From NCBI GenBank assembly GCA_028867785.1, contig JAGWFS010000002.1, forward strand, positions 58,846-116,677: a DNA stretch of 57,832 bases, in the 5' to 3' direction. How positions within the stretch are numbered: the stretch's first letter is position 1; each line of letters opens with the position of its first letter. Shown here piece by piece: positions 26,714 to 34,556 of this stretch. The notes beneath the pieces are model-generated. The model was not told the DNA's origin. It saw only the letters and a list, made by a program, of their open reading frames with translations, and did no database searches. A program made the position numbers and the translations under genes. The stretch is from Nitrososphaerota archaeon. GTDB lineage: Archaea > Thermoproteota > Nitrososphaeria > Nitrososphaerales > Nitrosopumilaceae.

Positions 26714-27958
26714 ATGGTTATGCGCACAACGGATGTTTTTTCACTGGCATTTGATGCACTGGTGGACCGAAAAGTCAGGACTGCCCTTACAATACTGATG
26801 GTGGTGCTTGGGAGCAGTCTGGTGGTAGTACTAAACGGTCTGAGTGCTGGGCAGTCTGCATTTTTAGAAAAACAGTTCGACGTGCTTGCCGCCAATGTAA
26901 TTTTTGTAAGCTCGGGACAGCATTCGTATCATTCCGAGTCCTCCTCGGCTTCCCTCATAATAAACAGCGTTATTGTAAACAGGATAAGGCAGCTTCCGTT
27001 TGTGGAGGACACAAGCCCGAGCTATTCTGGCTCTATCCAGATATCATCTCAGGGAAGTGTGCAGCACGTGGAAGTACATGGAATGGATGCAACAAAGATA
27101 CCGGAGATCCTGCCAAATGTGGAATATGTAGACGGGTCTGCAATCAAACCAAACGACAACGCGGCAATGATAGTCGGTGATACGGTGGCAAATCCGCCTG
27201 GCGCGACAACACCGTTTGTCAGTGTTGGCCAGACAGTTCAAGCCACGTTCACTTATGCCGATCCTACTGGAAAGCAAGAACAAGCAACAAAAAGCTTTGT
27301 AGTAACAGCAGTAATGAAACCGTCGGGAAATAACTATCTCGACAACTCTGTAATAATCAGTCTGAACGCAGCTGATCAACTACTTCGCAAGTCAGAAAAA
27401 TACGATTCTGTCACGGTCCTTGCACAAGGTCCGGAATACGTGGATGCGGTACAAAAAGAACTAACAAGCCAGTTCGGGCAAACACTTGGAGTGGTAACCC
27501 CAAAAGCAATAATGGCAGTGAGGGAACAGACTGCCAGCGGAAACGCAATGTTCGTGCTTATGATTGGAATAATCGCCCTTGTAGTTGGAGCTGTTGGGAT
27601 TGTAACAACCCTGTACAACTCGGTGACTGAGAGAATACGCGAGATTGGAACACTGAAGGCCATAGGGGCGCAGAACACGGACGTACTCAGCCTGTTCATT
27701 GTAGAAGCTGTCCTGATTGGAATAATTGGTGCTACATTGGGGGTGATAACTGGGGTAGGAGGAGGTTATCTGATGAGCCTGTTTACAGCAGCCCCGGCAG
27801 TAGGCTCTGGGCCGGAAACACACATCCAGCCTATCTATGCCATGTCAGACCTTGCCAAAGTCTGGCTCTTGTCTGTCACACTAAGCATACTTGCGGGGGT
27901 ATTTCCTGCCTGGAAGGCATCCAAACTATCGCCACTAGTTGCGCTAAGAAGGGACTGA
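26714..27958 (+). CDS. MacB/FtsX-type ABC transporter permease
   Basis: A 414-residue permease. An N-terminal helix (RTALTILMVVLGSSLVVVLN), a large outside MacB-like domain (residues 55-270) and three C-terminal helices with FtsX motifs (RIREIGTLKAIGAQNTDVLS, GIIGATLGVITGVGGGYLMS, ASKLSPLVALRRD). MacB/LolC proteins move lipids, peptides or drugs using an ATPase. No ATPase gene is adjacent here, so its partner lies elsewhere. It is single. Confidence 0.88.
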   Translation: MVMRTTDVFSLAFDALVDRKVRTALTILMVVLGSSLVVVLNGLSAGQSAFLEKQFDVLAANVIFVSSGQHSYHSESSSASLIINSVIVNRIRQLPFVEDTSPSYSGSIQISSQGSVQHVEVHGMDATKIPEILPNVEYVDGSAIKPNDNAAMIVGDTVANPPGATTPFVSVGQTVQATFTYADPTGKQEQATKSFVVTAVMKPSGNNYLDNSVIISLNAADQLLRKSEKYDSVTVLAQGPEYVDAVQKELTSQFGQTLGVVTPKAIMAVREQTASGNAMFVLMIGIIALVVGAVGIVTTLYNSVTERIREIGTLKAIGAQNTDVLSLFIVEAVLIGIIGATLGVITGVGGGYLMSLFTAAPAVGSGPETHIQPIYAMSDLAKVWLLSVTLSILAGVFPAWKASKLSPLVALRRD

Positions 27959-27986
27959 TAGTCCGTTTGTATAAAAAATAAAAAAG

Positions 27987-28658
27987 TCAGTTCCCCTTTT
28001 CCAGAGGAATCTTGTGGAACTTGTTCTCACCTGCACGCAGGATGCCTGTCTCTACAACTGGTTTTTCTCCAAGCGCTTTTTCTATTGCCTTTTTTGACAG
28101 GTCTATTGCCTTCTGCTGTGTCATGTCTGCACTGTACTCCTTTGTCAGCACGTCAAGTGCAGTGTCTGATGCCTGACCTATGGCAAAGCCAGAGCCCCTG
28201 AAGAAGGTTCCGCTTGGATCCACCTGGTACAACTGCACGCCGGTCTCGTCTGCTCCTGCAATTATTACAGAAGCAGCCTGTGGCCTTACGGCATATGTCG
28301 TATAGTTGTGCAGATATGTGCTGAGGTGTTTTGCAAGCGAGTCTGTGTCTATTGGAGTCTCGTATGTCAGCTTGTGTTTCTGCGCTTCAAGTCTTAGCGT
28401 GTCAATCAGCTGCAGCATGTCGCCGATGTATCCTGCACCTGTGGCGCCGACATGGTAATCTATTGAGAATATCTTCTCAGACGGTTCTATCAGCGGGTGT
28501 GTCGGCTTTATCTGGCTTGAAAGTATGGCAAACTTTGGAGTCTTGATTCCTATTGTAGTTGATCCGCGGTTTACCGCTTCAAGCGCGCTGTCTACAAGGA
28601 CAAGCCTTCCCTGCGGCCCATAAAATGGGAATCTTCCGGAATTTGAAGATTCGGACAT
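27987..28658 (-). CDS. Proteasome alpha-type subunit, divergent
   Basis: A 223-residue 20S proteasome alpha-like protein. The alpha-type N-terminus GPQGRLVLVDSALEAVNRGS departs from the usual SPDGRLFQVEYAREAVKRG, keeping Gly, Gln-like and Arg-Gly positions. No N-terminal Thr. It starts directly after the beta stop (TAA then ATG), so the two are one transcript and probably co-assemble. Because the usual VEYA signature is altered to LVDSA, this may be a second, specialised alpha subunit rather than the housekeeping psmA. Confidence 0.85.
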   Translation of the reverse strand: MSESSNSGRFPFYGPQGRLVLVDSALEAVNRGSTTIGIKTPKFAILSSQIKPTHPLIEPSEKIFSIDYHVGATGAGYIGDMLQLIDTLRLEAQKHKLTYETPIDTDSLAKHLSTYLHNYTTYAVRPQAASVIIAGADETGVQLYQVDPSGTFFRGSGFAIGQASDTALDVLTKEYSADMTQQKAIDLSKKAIEKALGEKPVVETGILRAGENKFHKIPLEKGN

Positions 28659-29234
28659 TTATGCCGCAACCTCCCTTGATATTCCCGGGATTGCCAGCAC
28701 ATCTATCCCGTTGCCAGACCCCGGGTCTCGTTCCATTGCTGCAGACACTGCGCGTGAGGCAATCTCTTTTGCCTGCTCATTTTTGATCTCCCTGGTGTAC
28801 AGGCTTTCAAGCACTCCATATGCTATGGGCGAGCCTGATCCTGAAGACGCAAAATCTTCTTCGGTGATTGCCCCGCTCATGTCAGCTGCATACACGTGAG
28901 AGCCATGCTGGTCTACTCCTGCCACAAGCAGTTCCACATAATATGGCTGGTAGTTTCTCAAGCCCGAATAGGCCATGTTTGCAATCAACCTAGTGGACTC
29001 TTTTACGGTTAGAGGGAATCCTCTTCTGAGCTCCATGAGCCTTCTCTCGGCTTTTGCTACCTTGATTATGTATTCTGCGTCGGAGAGCTGGCCTGCAATC
29101 GCAACTGCCAGCGTTTCGTCTATCTTTGCAATTTTTTGGACTATCTTTGAGCCGATGAAAAATCCCTTGCTTGCTCTCTTGTCAGAGCCTAGGACTACAC
29201 CGTCTTGTGTCTTGATTCCAACTATTGTTGTCAT
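28659..29234 (-). CDS. psmB: Proteasome beta subunit without propeptide
   Basis: A 191-residue proteolytic subunit. After the initiator Met the sequence TTIVGIKTQDGVVLGSDKRA places the catalytic Thr at position 1, Asp17 and Lys33 at the canonical positions, and GSGSPIAYGVLE gives the Ser129 region. There is no cleavable propeptide, so Met removal alone exposes the nucleophile. Adjacent to the alpha-like gene with no intervening base. The pair degrades unfolded proteins fed by PAN/Cdc48-type ATPases. Confidence 0.92.
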   Translation of the reverse strand: MTTIVGIKTQDGVVLGSDKRASKGFFIGSKIVQKIAKIDETLAVAIAGQLSDAEYIIKVAKAERRLMELRRGFPLTVKESTRLIANMAYSGLRNYQPYYVELLVAGVDQHGSHVYAADMSGAITEEDFASSGSGSPIAYGVLESLYTREIKNEQAKEIASRAVSAAMERDPGSGNGIDVLAIPGISREVAA

Positions 29235-29303
29235 GACATCTATACGACTGCAGGTGATTAATTGACTAGGTAATGGTGCAAACCAGTCACAAAAATGAGA
29301 AGA

Positions 29304-29435
29304 TTAGGCCACCAGAGGGGCTCCGCACTTGGAGCATTTTACCTCGAACATCTTGAGGTATACCTCGCCCTTGGTATCGACATCTACACACTGCCTGCCG
29401 CCTTCCTTGCAAATGTGACAGAATTCTTTTCTCAT
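29304..29435 (-). CDS. 43-residue zinc-ribbon microprotein
   Basis: MRKEFCHICKEGGRQCVDVD followed by a strand and CSKCGAPLVA: two CxxC knuckles spaced about 25 residues form a zinc ribbon. CTTTATTAC lies about 28 nt before the ATG, predicting a leaderless transcript. Too short for typical gene finders but with a strong motif. Function unknown. It is upstream of the proteasome beta gene on the same strand, 69 nt away. Confidence 0.8.
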   Translation of the reverse strand: MRKEFCHICKEGGRQCVDVDTKGEVYLKMFEVKCSKCGAPLVA

Positions 29436-29678
29436 GTATGTTATTAGTCATGCAAAGTAATAAAGTCCACTGTGTGGCAATAGAAAAGACAAAAATAGAA
29501 AACCGTCTGGCTTGTAGATTTTTATTTCACGGCTGCCTGTGTTGTGCAGGTACTGTGTATTTCAAAGGGGTGGCAGAGATGACTCGCGGAGTTCACAAGT
29601 AATGTGTCTGGCCCAACCTATGCTGTGAATTCCACTTTACAAAAAAGCAATTAAAAGAAAGTGGATACAGGTGAGATC

Positions 29679-29885
29679 ATGCGGGATATAAACGAGATAA
29701 TGCCAAAAATTCCAAACATGCGGTGGGGCGCACTTATGAACATGCCTCCAACCAACGCAAGGGTGCATGAAATGAATGACATGTTTCCACATGACGGTAG
29801 GTGGCATACTGTATTTGAAGAAGAAAGACAAGTGTTCGTTGACGGGGTTAGGATATGGAAAAAAGATCCCAAATCATGGGCATGA
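29679..29885 (+). CDS. Hypothetical 68-residue protein
   Basis: Starts at ATG 29679, about 26 nt after TTAAAA (29651-29656), which suits a leaderless mRNA better than GTG 29661. The sequence (MRDINEIMPKIPNMRWGALM, VFEEERQVFVDGVRIWKKDP) is soluble, with aromatic and Asn/Met-rich stretches. No family recognised. Its codon use and promoter support expression. Confidence 0.55.
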   Translation: MRDINEIMPKIPNMRWGALMNMPPTNARVHEMNDMFPHDGRWHTVFEEERQVFVDGVRIWKKDPKSWA

Positions 29886-29977
29886 GCAACCTGTATTATT
29901 GACTAGATCGCTGTGGCATATGTGCAGTAAATATTCCATAGAATTAAATCTCCTTTTCAAACCAATCATGCTAGGAA

Positions 29978-30340
29978 TTGACACAAAGTTTCAAGCAAAT
30001 AGACTCTTGTATGCAGATTTTGGGACTGGACAACTCTGTTCGTTTTGTAGGCAGGATAAAGGACAGGAAACTGATATCCTTTGCCAGACGATCAAACACT
30101 GCTTCCCTGCTTGACGAGGAGCTGAGCAACATGGTCCACTATCAGGCGTCTGTTAAAGCATCATGGGAGGACATGTTCAACGTGGAACTGGGCAAGACAA
30201 ACTGGATGATAACTTCAAAAGAGAAGGTAAAACTGGTGACCCTGTTTCTGGATGACGGTTTGCTCATATTGTCTACAGAACCCAACTCGGACCACGATGC
30301 AATAATTGAGAAAATTAAAAACCTGAACACAAGGTTATAG
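29978..30340 (+). CDS. Small conserved protein, member 2 of a three-copy family
   Basis: A 120-residue paralogue of the proteins at 5771-6172 and 46905-47288: strands RFVGRIKDRKLISFARR, helix LLDEELSNMVHYQASVKASW, strands TNWMITSKEKVKLVTLFLDD and LLILSTEPN, final helix HDAIIEKIKNL. TTG 29978 is the longest start; ATG 30011 is the alternative, and an AT-rich TTAAAT lies 30 nt upstream of the TTG. No function is known; an inferred Roadblock-like sensor fold is possible. Confidence 0.65.
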   Translation: MTQSFKQIDSCMQILGLDNSVRFVGRIKDRKLISFARRSNTASLLDEELSNMVHYQASVKASWEDMFNVELGKTNWMITSKEKVKLVTLFLDDGLLILSTEPNSDHDAIIEKIKNLNTRL

Positions 30341-30466
30341 TCTGACAGACTTTATTCCAAACGCAATCTGGTTTTTCCGCGTTGTAAAGATTCATGCATG
30401 TGATATGGATTTCTCCGTTGGCAGCTCAGCTAGAGTTATGAAAACTAAGCTCTTGTTGTGAGAGAA

Positions 30467-30475
30467 TTCTATATG
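30467..30475 (+). promoter_or_regulatory. TATA box of the ncRNA candidate
   Basis: TTCTATATG, centred near 30472, predicts transcription from 30497-30498, exactly where the closing stem of the proposed RNA begins. That coincidence is the main support. Confidence 0.5.
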
Positions 30476-30496
30476 TCGTCTTGCCGGTATAATGCC

Positions 30497-30619
30497 GAGA
30501 GCTAACGCTTAGGCGATTTCTTTTTTGTATTGGAATAGTGTCTCTTAGTCAGTCGCTTGGCAAGGCAAGTAGCTCTCATTTGGAGGGGATTCCTACCAAA
30601 GGTCCCTCCTTTTCTTTTT
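30497..30619 (+). ncRNA. Structured ncRNA candidate with its own promoter and terminator
   Basis: No open reading frame fits here. GAGAGCTA (30497-30504) can pair perfectly with TAGCTCTC (30570-30577), enclosing a second helix AGGCGA (30511-30516) with TCGCTT (30553-30558), and a small CTTG...CAAG hairpin. The transcript would start at the first stem base and end in a GC-rich hairpin plus T-run. It has none of the conserved RNase P or SRP RNA motifs and no C/D box pair. About 120 nt; function unknown. It runs opposite to and just beyond the ArsR-type gene. Confidence 0.5.
30582..30619 (+). terminator. Hairpin plus T-run terminator
   Basis: GGAGGG (30582-30587) pairs with CCCTCC (30604-30609) and is followed by TTTTCTTTTT (30610-30619); an inner ACC-AAA-GGT hairpin fits in the loop. 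It would end the ncRNA transcript. Confidence 0.6.
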
Positions 30620-30634
30620 ACACGTTATGATATC

Positions 30635-31087
30635 TCATGATTCGGGCCAATTTGCGCCGCACGCGTAGCATATGCTTCTGACCCCGTTGTACCTCTCATC
30701 ATAATAGACTCCGCAGTTCAGTGACTCGCATCCAACACAGCTAACGAGATTGTCAGAGTCAAACACTATTGTCTGGGATGGAAACTTGTGGTTCAGGAGC
30801 ACCATTATTGGGTGTGCCTTGCTCTTGTAAACCGAGTACTTTCTTCCATCTACTATGACGGAAGTGGATACTTGCACGAGGTCACACTTTTTCAGGTTTT
30901 TGAGCTTCTTGTATACAAGCACCGGAGATATCCTGCATTCCCTGCTTATATCAAGGGCTGACTTGGGAGACTCGGTCAAAGACTCTAGTATCTTTCTAGA
31001 GTGCTTGTCGCCCAAAATTTTGAAGATTGCATCTACTGTAGGCTCGTCCTCGACTGTCCTTCCTCTTAGTATTAATTTCATATCCAT
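30635..31087 (-). CDS. ArsR-type winged-helix protein with zinc-ribbon-like tail
   Basis: A 150-residue protein. Residues 15-75 form a winged helix (AIFKILGDKHSRKILESLTE, YKKLKNLKKCDLVQVSTSV). The C-terminal CVGCESLNCGV...CYACG has a Cys set that could bind zinc or another metal. Such proteins sense metals or redox state. ATG 31087. It converges on the ncRNA candidate. The repressed target is not evident. Confidence 0.75.
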   Translation of the reverse strand: MDMKLILRGRTVEDEPTVDAIFKILGDKHSRKILESLTESPKSALDISRECRISPVLVYKKLKNLKKCDLVQVSTSVIVDGRKYSVYKSKAHPIMVLLNHKFPSQTIVFDSDNLVSCVGCESLNCGVYYDERYNGVRSICYACGANWPES

Positions 31088-31223
31088 GGTAAATCACACT
31101 GCGAACAAGGTCGCTGTATGTTGTGTTTGAGTATTCTAAGATAAAAAGAAATCCTTTGTGGCTGAAGAAACCTTCCAATCTGCAGGCAATAGCTGCCTGT
31201 GAAAAACTGAGTTTCCTGAAATG

Positions 31224-31448
31224 TTATTGCAATAATTCTATTGTTGATTTTGAACGTAATGTTGCTTCTTTTGCTTCTTGTGGCATGGAATTTGAAAATA
31301 ACACCTCAAATCCTGTTATTTTTCCATTCTTGTCAAGATCCATGAATCTATCGTTTCCCAAGCGTATTGTTTTTGCAGTTTTCCTGCCAGATTTAGCTAT
31401 TTTGAAATATAGTGCGTTAGATTCCAGATCATATCTTATTGAAGCCAA
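31224..31448 (-). CDS. DUF2283 family protein
   Basis: A 74-residue protein matching the DUF2283 pattern: SIRYDLESNALYFKIAKSG, RLGNDRFMDLDKNGKITGFE (the conserved DxxGxxxGxEIL-like segment). Members are short beta-rich proteins often in toxin-antitoxin or mobile contexts, without a proven function. It opens the AT-rich accessory stretch that also holds hicB and an IS relic. Confidence 0.85.
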   Translation of the reverse strand: MASIRYDLESNALYFKIAKSGRKTAKTIRLGNDRFMDLDKNGKITGFEVLFSNSMPQEAKEATLRSKSTIELLQ

Positions 31449-31741
31449 TTTTCTTTAATCCTCCTTTGTTTACCCACATCACTGTAATTATGGTAACACA
31501 AGTATTGAACTTACTATGAACAATCAAAAGATTTCCTATGTTTTTGTAAAAGGGAAAATTTTATTCTAAAAAAATAATAGTTAAACTGCCCACCATCTAG
31601 TTTTGTCATGTTTGAAGACCTTAGGAATGGACTTTGAACCGGTTTTTCAAATCCTTTAGCAGTGTATTGAATCAGTTTCATATGATGAACTATAATTATG
31701 TAAAGAAACTTAAATAATTAAAAAGAATATCTTATTGTTAC

Positions 31742-31936
31742 ATGTCTGTCAAGATAAAAGATGTCAAAGCCAAAGTAATTCGAGAAGACGATGGATCGTA
31801 TTCTATCGCATGCTCTGCATTGGGAGTGTATAGTACGGGTAAAAGTCTGCAAGATGCCAAAAAGAACTATCTCAAAGCAATCAAGCTCCATCTATCAGTT
31901 TTAAGAGATAAAGCCACAGAATCTATTGCGGTTTGA
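31742..31936 (+). CDS. hicB: HicB-like antitoxin
   Basis: A 64-residue HicB-type partial RNase-H fold: VKAKVIREDDGSYSIACSAL, GVYSTGKSLQDAKKNYLKAI. It normally neutralises HicA mRNA interferase and may repress its own operon. The promoter region is very A+T-rich (ACTTAAATAATTAAAAAG). The usual DNA-binding tail of longer HicB is missing. The partner hicA immediately downstream is broken, so this antitoxin is orphaned. Confidence 0.8.
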   Translation: MSVKIKDVKAKVIREDDGSYSIACSALGVYSTGKSLQDAKKNYLKAIKLHLSVLRDKATESIAV

Positions 31937-32022
31937 AGAAGCTTTTTTACCAATACAAGGAAAAGAATTGATCAAAATTCTTTGTAACAAGTTTGGTTTT
32001 CAAGCAATAAGACAAAAGGAAG
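31926..32022 (+). pseudogene. Truncated hicA toxin relic
   Basis: From TTG 31926, overlapping hicB by 11 nt as in intact hicBA pairs, the frame reads FLPIQGKELIKILCNKFGFQ then AIRQK, matching the HicA start (LPxISGKELIKxLxxxGFxxxRQKGSH). After RQK the conserved GSH catalytic region is lost where an insertion-sequence relic begins. No full toxin could be made. Confidence 0.7.
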
Positions 32023-32202
32023 TCATCCCAAAACCCTCCCGCATATCAGAAATGATGCCAGGTTGAGAAATCCCGTATATACAGCATCACGTCTCTCGTA
32101 CCTTACTGACACTCTCCTAAATCCGCACTTGAGTCATGCAAAGAATCTCTCGACAGACGACCTGACTCTTGCATATATCTTGCCGGTTCTTCTTACCACT
32201 TT
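32023..32202 (-). pseudogene. Transposase C-terminal fragment (IS5/DDE type)
   Basis: On the minus strand the frame from 32202 to TGA 32023 reads VVRRTGKIYARVRSSVERFF, then A, a TGA where Trp is expected, LKCGFRRVSVRYERR and FLNLASFLICGRVLG. This is the C-terminus of an IS5-like DDE transposase (VERFFAWLK..FRR..VRYER..FLGFxxLA). The rest of the element is gone. It lies between hicA and the HNH gene and marks past insertion. Confidence 0.75.
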
Positions 32203-32217
32203 CTACATTACAACTAC

Positions 32218-32877
32218 TTAATTTAGACCTCTGCTCTTTCTATCATGGCAATTAGGACATAAGGCTTGACCGTTTCTTAGATTATTATTGGAACGATTGC
32301 CATCTTTGTGATCAAATTGATAGCTTCCGGAATATTCTCCGCACATGGCGCACCTTCCTCCTGTTTTTCCCAATATCTGTTTACGCTCTGAATCTGACCA
32401 ACCTCTCCTAGGCAGGGATTTGTATTTTTTTGATTTACCTCGACTCTTAGTAATCCCTACAATTATCAATATGATTACAATAAATACAACAATTGCAGCC
32501 AACGTTCCACTGTCTGTAGAGCCGACAGGATTAGAACTATGACTGGATTGACCAGGATTAGGAGACCCAACTACCTGATTCGTATGGGAGTCTAAACAAG
32601 CCTGATTTCCAAAAGCATCTTTACCCAGATAACTACCATATGGACAGATTCTGTCTTCATCGTTCGTGGGATTGGATTGACTAGGAGTCTGCGATATTGC
32701 TTGACTTGATTGAGTTTGGACACCGCTGTGAATATAACTAGCACAGTGTACAGGGTCGGATTTCCAGTTATTGGCGCAATATTCAGCCATTAGATTCCTG
32801 CTTCCTTCCTGACCACTCACATTTATGAAAACCATGGTACTTACAATGGCAATAACAATCAAGAATTTGGCATTCAA
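32218..32877 (-). CDS. Membrane-tethered HNH nuclease
   Basis: A 219-residue protein with an unusual layout: signal peptide or anchor (FLIVIAIVSTMVFINVSG), an outside Ser/Gln/Asn-rich segment with Cys pairs, a membrane helix (LAAIVVFIVIILIIVGI), a basic linker (KSRGKSKKYKSLPRRG) and a C-terminal HNH fold: CAMCGEYSGSYQFDHKDGNR, NNLRNGQALCPNCHDRK. The motif HNH/DH...N...H and two CxxC zinc knuckles are complete. The nuclease domain would sit inside the cell, facing DNA. A role in defence or DNA uptake is speculative. Confidence 0.8.
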   Translation of the reverse strand: MNAKFLIVIAIVSTMVFINVSGQEGSRNLMAEYCANNWKSDPVHCASYIHSGVQTQSSQAISQTPSQSNPTNDEDRICPYGSYLGKDAFGNQACLDSHTNQVVGSPNPGQSSHSSNPVGSTDSGTLAAIVVFIVIILIIVGITKSRGKSKKYKSLPRRGWSDSERKQILGKTGGRCAMCGEYSGSYQFDHKDGNRSNNNLRNGQALCPNCHDRKSRGLN

Positions 32878-33146
32878 TTAAACTAGCGTGCCCAAGGTTT
32901 TTTATTAATCCATTGTCGGTTTTCGGTTAGATGTAAAAAACAGGACTTGAAGGAACGTGTCCACCGCCACATGGAATTAACATGCCTTCTCTGGAGGATC
33001 CATTGCCGGGATTTCCGCAGATTCTAGGATTTCCTCAATTTCCATAATTTTCTATATCAAGTATTTGGTATCATTCATAGATTCTCTATCTGGCAGTCTT
33101 CCCAGATACTATTTTATAGGTCTCGTCAAGGTATGAACATCAGCTG

Positions 33147-33206
33147 TTGCCCAGCAGGTCACGGGATTGCCAGAGGCAGTAACGTCTGCGAAAATAGACA
33201 CACGGC
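33147..33206. repeat. 60-bp direct repeat, copy 1
   Basis: Begins TTGCCCAGCAGG and ends ACACACGGC. It is identical, base for base, to 33299-33358, 152 bp away. Minus-strand reading gives VSIFADVTASGNPVTCWA, which looks like a secreted-protein beta segment. Confidence 0.9.
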
Positions 33207-33298
33207 AGCAGTCATTTCATCTTCTCTCATGAAAATCTGTAAAAAATACCAGATACTAGCTTATATCATATTTTCACCATATGTATAACAGGCGATGT

Positions 33299-33358
33299 TT
33301 GCCCAGCAGGTCACGGGATTGCCAGAGGCAGTAACGTCTGCGAAAATAGACACACGGC
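33299..33358. repeat. 60-bp direct repeat, copy 2
   Basis: Identical to copy 1. It is flanked on the right by GGCG-AACT-CGCC and TTTTT, a hairpin-like end beside the next gene. The intact open frame of neither copy reaches 60 codons. Confidence 0.9.
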
Positions 33359-33382
33359 GAACTCGCCTTTTTGTCTATGAAT

Positions 33383-34375
33383 TTAATCTGATGAAATTTC
33401 TCTTCTTTCCCAGTAGTAACATTTGGCATGACGTTCTTTAGTTTGAGATTTCAGTTTATTGTGGAATTCCCAAGAAATCAAATTATCGCGTTTTTTATTT
33501 ATGATGCATTCTTTCAATATTCCGCATAGAATATCAGCGACTTGAATAGGCTCTGATTCATGCGAATCCTTTTCTGCATGTAGTGGCATATGCTCATTTT
33601 CAGATGACAATATTTTTACAAACTGTTTGACTATTTTATCTGGAGTCAAGGGTGAAAAATCTGCATCACAATGTATCGGTATGTCATTTGCTAATTTGAA
33701 TATTTTATTTCTTAATTTCAAACGGGATTCTAATTTGTATTCGTAGTTGGAAAAGCACCCTTCAATTAATTTCGTGAAAATATCGACAAGTTTTTCTTCA
33801 GGTTGTTTAAGCGCATTAGTTTTCAGGATCATGACAAATTCGCAAGACATGCCTAGGATATACTCTAGATTTTGATCCAGCTCGGCCCTACATTCTGGAC
33901 TTAATTTATTCCACTTGAATTCTGGTTTCTCTGTCCTAGTTTTTGGAACTTCCAAAATCTTTTCAAAATAATGATATGCCGCCTTATAATTATCAAAAAA
34001 TGCAAAACAGACAAAGGTATCCTCGTCATTGCTACTTGTATCAATCCCAACTGCAGGCTTGCTCAATATTGGTACAAGGAAAATATCTTTATCAATTTGG
34101 AATTGCTTGACTTTTCTTTCGTCATAACTCCTATCCATCCAACCTCCTGATTTTCTGTAAAGCTCACTTTTCGCGGTTGTCGTAAAATCTGACTGTAGGT
34201 TGGAAAAAAGATAATTCATGCCTGTTTTTGAACCAAATTCAGGAGATTTTCTTAACAGATCATATTTTCTCAACAATGTAGGTTCTAGCGCATATGACTT
34301 GGCGTCAATGACGTGATTTCCTCCTAAGAATGCGCATCTGACAATTTCGGTAAAGAGTTCATAGGATGAGACCAT
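33383..34375 (-). CDS. Hypothetical protein, DUF3800-like
   Basis: A 330-residue soluble protein from ATG 34375; TTAAATA about 29 nt upstream supports that start over TTG 34384. VGIDTSSNDEDTFVCFAFFD (a possible acidic D...D start), and IHCDADFSPLTPDKIVKQFV with QVADILCG near the C-terminus recall the RNase-H-like DUF3800 layout, but the match is weak. A+T-rich, in the accessory block. Function unknown. Confidence 0.5.
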   Translation of the reverse strand: MVSSYELFTEIVRCAFLGGNHVIDAKSYALEPTLLRKYDLLRKSPEFGSKTGMNYLFSNLQSDFTTTAKSELYRKSGGWMDRSYDERKVKQFQIDKDIFLVPILSKPAVGIDTSSNDEDTFVCFAFFDNYKAAYHYFEKILEVPKTRTEKPEFKWNKLSPECRAELDQNLEYILGMSCEFVMILKTNALKQPEEKLVDIFTKLIEGCFSNYEYKLESRLKLRNKIFKLANDIPIHCDADFSPLTPDKIVKQFVKILSSENEHMPLHAEKDSHESEPIQVADILCGILKECIINKKRDNLISWEFHNKLKSQTKERHAKCYYWERREISSD

Positions 34376-34556
34376 ACCAATCAACCGCCAAATTGATTAT
34401 TTAACTACTGGATCGATCACTTCTATTCACTAACTACCGCATTCGTTTGATCTTGGCTGGTGGATAGGTATCGCATTAATTATTCTTGGAATTTACTGGA
34501 AAATTCCTCTTCGTGGAACCGAAACAAGTACTGTATCGTCATTAATCCCTGTGTAC

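Larger units (their letters stand above)
32878..33382. other. Non-coding stretch holding the repeat pair
   Basis: About 500 bases without a complete gene. It holds the two 60-bp repeats and no other certain element; the region is A+T-rich and relic-like, next to the IS and hicA remains. Confidence 0.5.

Noticed and set aside
30497-30619. RNase P RNA, SRP RNA or C/D box RNA
   Set aside because: The conserved core sequences of those RNAs and box C/D motifs are absent.
33147-33358. CRISPR array or attachment-site pair
   Set aside because: Only two copies of 60 bp with a single 92-bp gap, no cas genes and no integrase or tRNA nearby.
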